Shown here piece after piece: positions 1 through 7,138 of a DNA stretch of 14,005 bases. Numbering within the stretch: position 1 is the stretch's first letter; each line of letters starts with the position of its first letter. The stretch covers positions 1 through 14,005 of the forward strand of contig JAISDH010000290.1 in NCBI GenBank assembly GCA_031264975.1, read 5' to 3'. The notes beneath the pieces were generated by a model. It was not told the origin of the DNA. It was given only the letters and a program-made list of their open reading frames with translations, and made no database searches. A program made the position numbers and the translations under genes. This DNA is from Bacteroidales bacterium. Its GTDB lineage: Bacteria; Bacteroidota; Bacteroidia; Bacteroidales; WCHB1-69.

Positions 1-34
1 AATAATAAACAAATAAAAAATACGATATATACAA

Positions 35-259
35 ATGAAAAAAGTAGTAAGATATGCACGTGAATCCTATGATGAGTTGATTCACAAGGTAACCTGGCCT
101 ACTTGGGCGGAATTACAAAACAATGCGGTTGTTGTTTCAATCGCTTCATTGGTCATAGCATTAATTGTTTTCGTAATGGATTTTATGTTTGGCGTTCAAC
201 ACATTCAATTTGGGTCGTTTGTGTGGAAAGGTTTATTAGGATTTTTATACGGTGCATAG
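35..259 (+). CDS. secE: Preprotein translocase subunit SecE
   Basis: SecE is the small clamp subunit of the SecYEG channel in the inner membrane and holds SecY together during protein export. The 74-residue product has a basic, amphipathic N-terminus, the family motif VTWPTWAE at residues 19-26 (the usual form is VtWPtr.E), and one strong transmembrane segment at about residues 31-53. This is the short single-span form of most bacteria, not the three-span E. coli form. The ATG at 35 is preceded by AT-rich sequence with no Shine-Dalgarno, as is usual in Bacteroidota. nusG follows after 117 nt, the standard secE-nusG order. The family call is secure from the motif, the membrane span and the neighbour. 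Confidence 0.95.
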   Translation: MKKVVRYARESYDELIHKVTWPTWAELQNNAVVVSIASLVIALIVFVMDFMFGVQHIQFGSFVWKGLLGFLYGA

Positions 260-302
260 TTGTATGTATATTTTAGGGAATAAACAATCTTATCTTGCTT
301 CC

Positions 303-325
303 TTGAGTTTACCCTGTAAACTTAA
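303..325 (+). promoter_or_regulatory. Hairpin in the secE-nusG spacer
   Basis: The sequence AGTTTAC-CCT-GTAAACT (306-322) is a perfect 7-bp inverted repeat with a 3-nt loop. In RNA it extends to 10 bp (303-325) through one G-U pair and two A-U pairs. No T tract follows, so it is not a canonical terminator. ACCCT (311-315) could pair instead with AGGGT (333-337), which would exclude the first hairpin. A role in nusG leader control or mRNA processing is only inference. Confidence 0.35.
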
Positions 326-376
326 ATGGGATAGGGTTTATTTATATAATGATTAATAATATTTTGATTTGAAAGT

Positions 377-928
377 ATGAGTGAAACAGGCAATTTACAT
401 TGGTATGTGTTACGAACCATTAGGGGTCAGGAAAACAAGATAAAACTTCACATTGAAACTGAAGCGGTATCTCTTGGTCTAAAGGAGCATGTTTCGCAAT
501 TACTGATTCCTATTGAAAAAGTGTTTCAAATACGGAACGGGAAGAAAATAATAAAAGAGAAAATTTTTTATCCGGGATATTTGTTTGTAGAGGCGGATAT
601 TTCTTTAGCAGAAGTGAAGCATTTACTTCGTCAAACGCCGGGAGTACTTGGTTTTCTTGGAAGTAGTGGAGAACCCGCGCCGTTGAGACCAAATGAAATA
701 ATGCGCTTACTCGGGAAAATGGATGAATTGATAGAGAAAGAGGAAGAAGTAGTAGGTTCATTTATGATAGGAGAATCAATCATTGTTATTGACGGTCCTT
801 TCAACAGCTTTACAGGAATTATTGAGGAAATAAATCATGAAAAGAAGAAACTGAAAGTTACGGTGAAAATTTTTGGTCGCAAGACTCCTTTAGAGTTAAA
901 TTTTTCGCAAGTAGAAAAAGAGTCTTGA
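377..928 (+). CDS. nusG: Transcription termination/antitermination protein NusG
   Basis: NusG binds the clamp of elongating RNA polymerase and, in characterised bacteria, links it to Rho or to ribosomal protein S10. The 183-residue product has an NGN domain at about residues 8-112, opening with LHWYVLRTIRGQENK and containing the conserved FYPGYLFVE stretch. A C-terminal KOW domain lies at about 128-181 with the core VIDGPFNSFTGIIEE. Length and domain order match an ordinary NusG; there is no domain II insertion and none of the features of specialised paralogues such as UpxY or RfaH. Its place between secE and rplK supports the housekeeping form. The ATG at 377 follows TTTGAAAGT without a clear Shine-Dalgarno. 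rplK starts 52 nt downstream. Confidence 0.96.
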   Translation: MSETGNLHWYVLRTIRGQENKIKLHIETEAVSLGLKEHVSQLLIPIEKVFQIRNGKKIIKEKIFYPGYLFVEADISLAEVKHLLRQTPGVLGFLGSSGEPAPLRPNEIMRLLGKMDELIEKEEEVVGSFMIGESIIVIDGPFNSFTGIIEEINHEKKKLKVTVKIFGRKTPLELNFSQVEKES

Positions 929-980
929 AAAATGTTGAAGGATAAAAGAAATTAAATTAAAGATAATAAAAAGGTAAAAA

Positions 981-1427
981 ATGGCAAAAGAAGTAGCAGG
1001 ACTTATTAAATTACAAATCAAAGGAGGCGCTGCGAACCCATCTCCTCCCGTTGGTCCCGCATTGGGGTCTAAGGGAGTGAATATTATGGAGTTTTGTAAA
1101 CAGTTTAATGCCCGAACACAAGACCAAATGGGAAAAGTGATACCGGTAATTATTACTGTTTATCGCGATAAATCATTTGACTTTATCGTAAAAACTCCTC
1201 CTGTAGCCGTTCAGCTTATGGAGGTAACAAAACTTCAAAAGGGCTCGAAAGAACCTAACCGAAACAAAGTTGCAACCATTACATGGGACCAAATCCGTAC
1301 AATTGCAGAAGGCAAAATGACGGACTTGAATTGTTTCACGGTGGAATCGGCAATGAGTATGGTAGCAGGAACGGCGCGAAGTATGGGCGTTAGTGTAAAA
1401 GGCGGTACTAATCCATTTGAAAACTAA
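981..1427 (+). CDS. rplK: 50S ribosomal protein L11
   Basis: L11 binds the GTPase-associated centre of 23S rRNA at the base of the L7/L12 stalk and takes part in factor binding and the stringent response. The 148-residue product is full length. The N-terminal domain carries the flexible proline motif NPSPPVGPALG at residues 19-29, followed by GVNIMEFCKQFNART. The C-terminal rRNA-binding domain ends in the conserved GTARSMGVSVKG. The start at 981 lies 10 nt after AAGG, one of the few weak Shine-Dalgarno-like sequences here. I see no structured L1-binding mimic in the 52-nt spacer before it. rplA follows after 24 nt, the usual L11-L1 pair. Confidence 0.97.
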   Translation: MAKEVAGLIKLQIKGGAANPSPPVGPALGSKGVNIMEFCKQFNARTQDQMGKVIPVIITVYRDKSFDFIVKTPPVAVQLMEVTKLQKGSKEPNRNKVATITWDQIRTIAEGKMTDLNCFTVESAMSMVAGTARSMGVSVKGGTNPFEN

Positions 1428-1451
1428 TAATCGTTTAAAGAAAAAGTAAAG

Positions 1452-2147
1452 ATGGTAAAAATATCAAAGAAACGCAAAGAGGTAGAAGCAAAACACGATT
1501 TAAGTCAAGTTTATGCTTTGTCCGAAGCAATTCAGGTTGTTAAGAATATCACCTATACCAAATTTGATGCATCTATGGATATTGACGTTCGTTTGGGCGT
1601 TGACCCCCGTAAAGCAAATCAAATGGTAAGGGGAGTTGTAACATTACCGCACGGAACTGGAAAAACGGTACGTATATTAGCATTGGTAACTCCTGACAAA
1701 GAAGAGGAAGCAAAAGCGGCAGGCGCAGAACATGTAGGCTTGGACGATTACATTCAACAAATTAAAAACGGTTGGACCGATGTTGACGTAATTATTACTA
1801 TGCCGAGCGTAATGCCCAAGATTGGCGCTTTAGGTAAAATCTTAGGACCAAGAGGACTGATGCCGAACCCAAAAACGGGAACGGTTACCATGGATATTGG
1901 AAAAGCAGTGCAGGAAGTTAAATCCGGTAAGATTGACTTCAAGGTTGATAAATATGGTATCATTCATACCTCAATAGCAAAAGTATCCTTCTCTAATGAA
2001 GCAATACTTGAAAATGCTAAAGAAGTATTACAGACTATCATTAAATTGAAACCTACTGCGGCTAAAGGCACTTATATCAAAAGTGTTTATTTATCCAGCA
2101 CCATGAGTCCGGGAGTACAGGTAGATACGAAATCAGTAACATCATAA
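1452..2147 (+). CDS. rplA: 50S ribosomal protein L1
   Basis: L1 forms the mobile L1 stalk at the E site, helps release deacylated tRNA, and in many bacteria represses translation of its own operon. The 231-residue product has the expected length. Its two-domain fold is recognisable: the outer parts contain KFDASMDIDVRLGVDPRKANQ near the N-terminus, and the best conserved segment LGPRGLMPNPKTGTVT lies at about residues 131-146. The protein ends with the typical Bacteroidota tail STMSPGVQVDTKSV. Only 12 nt separate its stop from rplJ, so any L10-binding leader for rplJ would have to lie within the rplA coding sequence or be absent. Confidence 0.97.
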   Translation: MVKISKKRKEVEAKHDLSQVYALSEAIQVVKNITYTKFDASMDIDVRLGVDPRKANQMVRGVVTLPHGTGKTVRILALVTPDKEEEAKAAGAEHVGLDDYIQQIKNGWTDVDVIITMPSVMPKIGALGKILGPRGLMPNPKTGTVTMDIGKAVQEVKSGKIDFKVDKYGIIHTSIAKVSFSNEAILENAKEVLQTIIKLKPTAAKGTYIKSVYLSSTMSPGVQVDTKSVTS

Positions 2148-2159
2148 ACAGGTTATATC

Positions 2160-2675
2160 ATGAAGAAAGAAGATAAAATTCAGATTATTGATAAAGTAGC
2201 AGAGATTCTCTCTGCGTCTAACACGATTTATGTAGCTGATATATCAGGATTGACTGTAGCAAAAAGTAATGAACTGCGCAGAATTTGTTTTAAAAGAGGT
2301 GTAAAAATTAAAATGGTAAAAAACACCTTCTTGAAAAGAGCAATGGAACAGTCAAAAACAGATTACTCTGAAATGTATCCGGCATTGCACGGAACGTCGG
2401 CGATAATGGTTGCGGAGATTGGAAATCTTCCCGCACGAATTATCAAAGATTTTCGCGGCAGGAATGCAATTCCTGCGGTCAAGGTTGCGTATGTAGAAGA
2501 GTGTGTCTATCTTGGAGACCAGTTGGATTTTCTATGTGGAATTAAATCGAAAGAAGAACTTCTCGGAGACCTTATCGGATTATTGCAATCACCGGCGCGC
2601 AATGTTATATCTGCGCTACAATCCGGCGGTTCAAAATTGGCGGGCGTCGTGAAGACACTTTCGGAAAAAAAGTAA
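2160..2675 (+). CDS. rplJ: 50S ribosomal protein L10
   Basis: L10 anchors L7/L12 dimers to the ribosome: its N-terminal domain binds 23S rRNA near L11 and its C-terminal helix carries the L7/L12 dimers. The 171-residue product has the N-terminal family signatures TIYVADISGLTVAKSNELR and KMVKNTFLKRAM. The C-terminal region LIGLLQSPARNVISALQSGG, with the final helix ending in LAGVVKTLSEKK, is the L7/L12-binding part. The ATG at 2160 lies 12 nt after the rplA stop, so translation may be coupled. rplL follows after 47 nt, as expected for partners of one stalk complex. Confidence 0.96.
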   Translation: MKKEDKIQIIDKVAEILSASNTIYVADISGLTVAKSNELRRICFKRGVKIKMVKNTFLKRAMEQSKTDYSEMYPALHGTSAIMVAEIGNLPARIIKDFRGRNAIPAVKVAYVEECVYLGDQLDFLCGIKSKEELLGDLIGLLQSPARNVISALQSGGSKLAGVVKTLSEKK

Positions 2676-2722
2676 TTAATCAAAGTAAAAAAAGTAAAAA
2701 ACAATTTAAATTAAAATAAAAC

Positions 2723-3094
2723 ATGGCAGATTTGAAATCATTTGCAGAACAATTAGTTAACTTAACAGTTAAAGAAGTTAATGAATTAGCTCAGATATTA
2801 AAAGATGAATATGGTATTGAACCGGCAGCAGCGGCAGTAGCGGTAGCAGCCCCAACAGCAGTTGACGCAGTAGTAGAAGAAAAAACATCTTTTGATGTGA
2901 TTTTGAAAGAGGCAGGCGCTCAAAAATTGGCAGTGGTAAAATTGGTAAAAGAATTGACCAGTCTTGGCTTAAAAGAAGCAAAAGAATTGGTTGATACCGC
3001 TCCCAAACCTTTGAAAGAAGGAATCACTAAAGACGAAGCGGATGCTCTTAAAAAATCATTGGAAGATATCGGAGCTAGTGTTGAAATAAAATAA
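2723..3094 (+). CDS. rplL: 50S ribosomal protein L7/L12
   Basis: L7/L12 is the multicopy stalk protein that recruits and stimulates translational GTPases. The 123-residue product shows the three classic parts: an N-terminal dimerisation and L10-binding domain (residues 1-31), an alanine/valine-rich flexible hinge (about 33-51, beginning EPAAAAVAVAAP), and a C-terminal factor-binding domain (about 55-123) with KLAVVKLVKELTSLGLKEAK and the terminal GASVEIK. It ends with TAA followed by TAA in frame. The next gene, rpoB, lies 189 nt away beyond a strong stem-loop, which could let this protein, needed in several copies per ribosome, be made in excess over polymerase. Confidence 0.97.
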   Translation: MADLKSFAEQLVNLTVKEVNELAQILKDEYGIEPAAAAVAVAAPTAVDAVVEEKTSFDVILKEAGAQKLAVVKLVKELTSLGLKEAKELVDTAPKPLKEGITKDEADALKKSLEDIGASVEIK

Positions 3095-3117
3095 TAATTA
3101 AAACTAAACTAATTTTT

Positions 3118-3219
3118 CACATAAAGGAGTCCAAAAAGTATCTCTAAGTATAAATGACATTTGTATATTGTGAGTAATGATTGTTCAAAAAAACTTTTTG
3201 GATGACTTTATGTGTTTTT
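3118..3219 (+). terminator. Candidate attenuator/processing stem-loop between rplL and rpoB
   Basis: Two 22-nt arms (3118-3139 and 3193-3214) are reverse complementary at 19 of 22 positions. CACATAAAG pairs with CTTTATGTG, and TCCAAAAAGT pairs with ACTTTTTGGA. The only break is a central 3x3 internal loop, GAG opposite TGA, which could itself form tandem G-A and G-U pairs. The loop is 53 nt, and the right arm is followed at once by five T (3215-3219) and then CTTAC. This has the form of a partial intrinsic terminator, and the long duplex also resembles an RNase III substrate. E. coli is known to carry both an attenuator and an RNase III site in this spacer. The function here is inferred. Confidence 0.6.
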
Positions 3220-3234
3220 CTTACTAAGATAATA

Positions 3235-3279
3235 ATGTTCTTTAATTTTCTTTTCGTAAACATTTTTAAAACTAAATAA
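3235..3279 (+). CDS. Possible 14-codon upstream ORF before rpoB
   Basis: ATG at 3235 opens a 14-codon frame (MFFNFLFVNIFKTK) that stops with TAA at 3277-3279. That stop is 4 nt before the apparent TTG start of rpoB, in a different frame. It is rich in Phe. The spacing would allow a terminating ribosome to reinitiate on the weak TTG start. It may equally be chance in AT-rich leader sequence; no conservation can be judged here. Confidence 0.25.
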   Translation: MFFNFLFVNIFKTK

Positions 3280-3283
3280 AGCT

Positions 3284-6200
3284 TTGGTTAATAATACAGA
3301 ACGAATTAGTTTTGCCTCTGTGGCTCATACGGATTATCCTGATTTTTTGGATATTCAATTACAATCGTTTAAAGAATTTTTTAGCGTAGATACAAATCCG
3401 GAACTACGCTATAAGGAAGGTTTGTTTCAAGTATTCAAGGAACATTTTCCCATTACGGATACTCGTAACAGCTTTGTATTGGAGTTTTTAGATTATTTCA
3501 TTGACGCTCCCCGTTATACAATCGAAGAGTGTATTTTGAGAGGTTTGACGTATAGCGTCCCCTTAAAAGCAAAACTTCGACTATATTGTACGGATGTTGA
3601 CCATGAAGATTTTGAAACCATTATACAGGAAGTATATTTGGGAGTTTTGCCTTATATGACCCCCAAAGGAACATTCATTATCAATGGAGCAGAACGGGTT
3701 GTAGTTTCTCAATTACACCGGTCTCCGGGCGTATTTTTTGGAACCTCCTATCATACAAACGGTACTCAGCTGTATTCGGCGAGAATTATTCCGTTTAAAG
3801 GCTCATGGATTGAATTTACTACCGACATTTCCAATGTCATGTATGCGTATATAGACAGGAAAAAGAAATTGCCTGTTACGACATTGTTGCGCGCTATCGG
3901 ATATGAAACCGATAAAGATATTCTTGAAATATTTGATATGGCTAATGAAGTAAAAGCCACAAAAACAAATTTAAAAAGACTCTTAGGCGCTAAATTGGCG
4001 GCTCGCGTTATCAGAACATGGAATGAAGACTTTGTAGACGAAGAAACCGGCGAAGTAGTAACAATTCCCCGTATGGAAGTATTAATCGACAGGGAACAGG
4101 TACTTGATGAAAAATGTATTAATCTGATTGTAAGTAATGGAATAAAAACGATTTTGATACATAAAGAAGAAGAATCTGCTATAGATTATTCCATCATTTT
4201 TAATACATTGCAGAAAGACCCTGCTAATTCGGAAAAACAAGCCATTGAATATATTTATTTTCAATTGAGAAGCGCGGCTCCTCCTGATGAGGAAACAGCT
4301 CGCGTGGCTTTGGATAAATTGTTTTTCTCAGACAAACGTTATGATTTAGGGGAAGTAGGTCGTTATCGGATTAATAAAAAGTTAAACCTGACTATTCCTA
4401 CCGACACCCGCGTACTTACTAAAGAAGATATCATTTCAATTATCAAGCATTTGATTGAGTTAATCAATTCAAAAGCAGAGGTTGATGATATTGACCATTT
4501 GAGTAATCGTAGGGTAAGAACAGTAGGCGAACAACTTTCAAACCAATTTAGCACGGGGTTAATGCGTATGGCTCGGACAATTCGGGATAGAATGAATGTT
4601 AGAGATAATGAACTTTTTACTCCGATTGATTTAATTAACGCAAAAACTTTGACCTCTGTAATTAATTCCTTCTTTGGAACCAATCAACTTTCTCAGTTCA
4701 TGGACCAAACAAATCCATTGGCAGAGGTTACTCATAAACGAAGAATTTCGGCTTTGGGACAGGGAGGTTTATCAAGAGATAGAGCAGGATTTGAAGTGAG
4801 GGACGTTCACTATACGCATTATGGACGTTTATGTACAATTGAAACGCCGGAAGGTCCAAATATCGGATTAATATCTTCATTATGCGTGTACGCGAAAATT
4901 AATCATTTAGGTTTTATTGAAACGCCTTATCGAAAAGTGAAAAACGGTAAAGTACTTCTTAATGAACCATTTTTGTACATGGGGGCAGAAGAAGAAGAAA
5001 ACCTTATGATTGCCCAGGCAACAACGCCTTTCGACCCAAAAACAGGAGAATTGAAAATGGATAAAATAAAAGCTCGAAAAGAAGCTGATTATCCTATTGT
5101 CGACCCTGAAGAAGTAGACGCTTTGGACGTAGCTCCCAATCAGATTGCTTCTATTGCCGCATCCTTAATTCCATTTTTGGAACACGACGACGCCAATCGT
5201 GCTTTAATGGGTTCAAACATGATGAGACAAGCCGTTCCTTTGTTACGACCGGAAGCTCCAATTGTAGGAACTGGTATAGAAGGAACTGTAGCAAAGAGTT
5301 CTCGTTCTCAAATTTATGCAGAGAGTGACGGGATTATTGATTATGTCGACGCTGAACAAATCCGAGTGAAATATGACCGTTCTGAAAAAGAAGAGTTGGT
5401 TAATTTCGGACCGAACCTGAAAACCTATTATTTAATCAGACATCAAAAAACAAATCAAAATACGTCCGTAAATATTCATCCGTTGGTACGAAAAGGACAA
5501 CGCGTTTCAAAAGGACAAATTCTTACAGAAGGATATGCTACCTGTAACGGCGAATTGGCGTTAGGTCGTAATTTGAGAGTTGCTTTCATGCCTTGGAAAG
5601 GATATAATTTTGAAGATGCAATTGTAATTTCGGAAAAGGTCGTTAAAGAAGACTGGTTTACGTCTATTCATGTGGATGAATATACATTGGAAGTTCGCGA
5701 TACAAAACGTGGAGCAGAAGAACTGACAAATGATATTCCAAACGTCAGTACGGATGCAACAAAAAATTTGGACGCAACCGGATTAATCAGAGTCGGCGCT
5801 CATGTAAAAGAAGGAGATATTTTAATAGGAAAAATAACGCCAAAGGGAGAATCTTATCCAACGCCCGAAGAAAAATTATTGCGTGCCATTTTTGGAGATA
5901 AAGCCGGCGACGTAAAAGACGCCTCTTTGAAAGCGCCTCCTTCAACAGAAGGAATCGTATTGAATAACTGTTTGTTTTCAAGAATGATTAAACCCACGCG
6001 AAAAGGGAAAATAAAAGAAAAGGAAACAGTGAAAGATGTTGACGCTGCTTTTGAGAAAGAATCCGACAAACTAAAAGAAAAACTTGTAGGAAAACTTTAC
6101 AAGATATTGGACGGTAGAATTTCTCACGGAGTAATGGATAATGCAAAAAATCTTGTCATTTCTCGTGGTCCTAAATTTACCCAAAAAGCGCTAATGGGAA

Positions 6201-7090
6201 TTGATTATCATACGGTAAATCTTTCAAACTGGACGCTTGACGCGGTAGTAAACAAAATGGTGGCAGAGGTTGTTCGCAATTATAATGAGAAATTACGGGA
6301 ATTGACAGCGATTACAACGCGTAAAAAATTCATGATTACGATTGGAGACGAACTTCCTGCCGGTATTGTTCAAATGGCAAAAGTGTATGTAGCCAATAAA
6401 CGCAAACTGAAAGTAGGAGATAAAATGGCGGGTCGTCATGGAAACAAGGGGATTGTCGCAAAGATTGTGCGTGAAGAAGATATGCCGTTTATGAAAGACG
6501 GAACGCCTGTTGATATTGTTTTGAATCCGTTAGGCGTGCCTTCCCGTATGAATATTGGACAGATTTATGAAACCATATTAGGTTGGGCAGGAAAACGATT
6601 GGGATTAAAATTTGCGACGCCTATTTTTGAAGGCGCGAGTATTGAAGAAGTAAATTCTTATTTAAAGGAAGCCTCTTTGCCGGAAAATGGAAGCGTATAT
6701 CTTTATGACGGAGGAACAGGAGAACGATTTGAACAGCCTGTAACAGTCGGCTACATCTATATGTTGAAACTTCATCACATGGTAGACGATAAAATGCACG
6801 CACGTTCTATCGGACCATATTCTCTTATAACACAACAACCCTTGGGCGGAAAAGCTCAATTTGGAGGACAGCGTTTTGGAGAAATGGAAGTTTGGGCTTT
6901 AGAAGCTTTCGGAGCCGCAAATATTCTTCAGGAAATATTGACCGTTAAATCGGATGATGTTGTGGGTAGAGCAAAAACGTATGAAACAATCGTTAAGGGA
7001 GAAATCCCTCCGCCTTCAGGATTACCTGAATCTTTTAACGTGTTAGTAAATGAATTACGTAGTTTAGCATTAGAAATAACTTTTGATTAA
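3284..7090 (+). CDS. rpoB: DNA-directed RNA polymerase subunit beta
   Basis: This is the beta subunit of RNA polymerase, which forms one side of the active-site cleft and the rifampicin pocket. The 1268-residue product is full length for Bacteroidota. The rifampicin cluster lies at residues 468-491 (QLSQFMDQ then THKRRISALG). D474, H484, R487 and S489 occupy the places of E. coli D516, H526, R529 and S531, so no classical resistance change is seen. The active-site stretch GDKMAGRHGNKG is at about 1045-1056. Start choice: the frame has an in-frame stop at 3257-3259 and no ATG before the conserved N-terminus. TTG at 3284 is the only NTG that keeps the family's usual beginning (VNNTERISFASV, then YPDFLD), so a TTG start is inferred. 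rpoC follows after 48 nt. Confidence 0.97.
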   Translation: MVNNTERISFASVAHTDYPDFLDIQLQSFKEFFSVDTNPELRYKEGLFQVFKEHFPITDTRNSFVLEFLDYFIDAPRYTIEECILRGLTYSVPLKAKLRLYCTDVDHEDFETIIQEVYLGVLPYMTPKGTFIINGAERVVVSQLHRSPGVFFGTSYHTNGTQLYSARIIPFKGSWIEFTTDISNVMYAYIDRKKKLPVTTLLRAIGYETDKDILEIFDMANEVKATKTNLKRLLGAKLAARVIRTWNEDFVDEETGEVVTIPRMEVLIDREQVLDEKCINLIVSNGIKTILIHKEEESAIDYSIIFNTLQKDPANSEKQAIEYIYFQLRSAAPPDEETARVALDKLFFSDKRYDLGEVGRYRINKKLNLTIPTDTRVLTKEDIISIIKHLIELINSKAEVDDIDHLSNRRVRTVGEQLSNQFSTGLMRMARTIRDRMNVRDNELFTPIDLINAKTLTSVINSFFGTNQLSQFMDQTNPLAEVTHKRRISALGQGGLSRDRAGFEVRDVHYTHYGRLCTIETPEGPNIGLISSLCVYAKINHLGFIETPYRKVKNGKVLLNEPFLYMGAEEEENLMIAQATTPFDPKTGELKMDKIKARKEADYPIVDPEEVDALDVAPNQIASIAASLIPFLEHDDANRALMGSNMMRQAVPLLRPEAPIVGTGIEGTVAKSSRSQIYAESDGIIDYVDAEQIRVKYDRSEKEELVNFGPNLKTYYLIRHQKTNQNTSVNIHPLVRKGQRVSKGQILTEGYATCNGELALGRNLRVAFMPWKGYNFEDAIVISEKVVKEDWFTSIHVDEYTLEVRDTKRGAEELTNDIPNVSTDATKNLDATGLIRVGAHVKEGDILIGKITPKGESYPTPEEKLLRAIFGDKAGDVKDASLKAPPSTEGIVLNNCLFSRMIKPTRKGKIKEKETVKDVDAAFEKESDKLKEKLVGKLYKILDGRISHGVMDNAKNLVISRGPKFTQKALMGIDYHTVNLSNWTLDAVVNKMVAEVVRNYNEKLRELTAITTRKKFMITIGDELPAGIVQMAKVYVANKRKLKVGDKMAGRHGNKGIVAKIVREEDMPFMKDGTPVDIVLNPLGVPSRMNIGQIYETILGWAGKRLGLKFATPIFEGASIEEVNSYLKEASLPENGSVYLYDGGTGERFEQPVTVGYIYMLKLHHMVDDKMHARSIGPYSLITQQPLGGKAQFGGQRFGEMEVWALEAFGAANILQEILTVKSDDVVGRAKTYETIVKGEIPPPSGLPESFNVLVNELRSLALEITFD

Positions 7091-7138
7091 GCTATTTCCA
7101 AAATAATTTAATCTTTGATATATACATATAAATAAATC

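Noticed and set aside
3156..3163. GACATTTG as an rpoB promoter -7 box
   Set aside because: It matches TAnnTTTG at all but the first base, lacks a suitable -33 element, and lies in the loop of the spacer hairpin. Similar near-matches occur before nusG and the CNNM gene and are expected by chance in AT-rich spacers.
4679..4760. Rifampicin resistance alleles in rpoB
   Set aside because: The key pocket residues (D474, H484, R487, S489) are all the sensitive-type residues.
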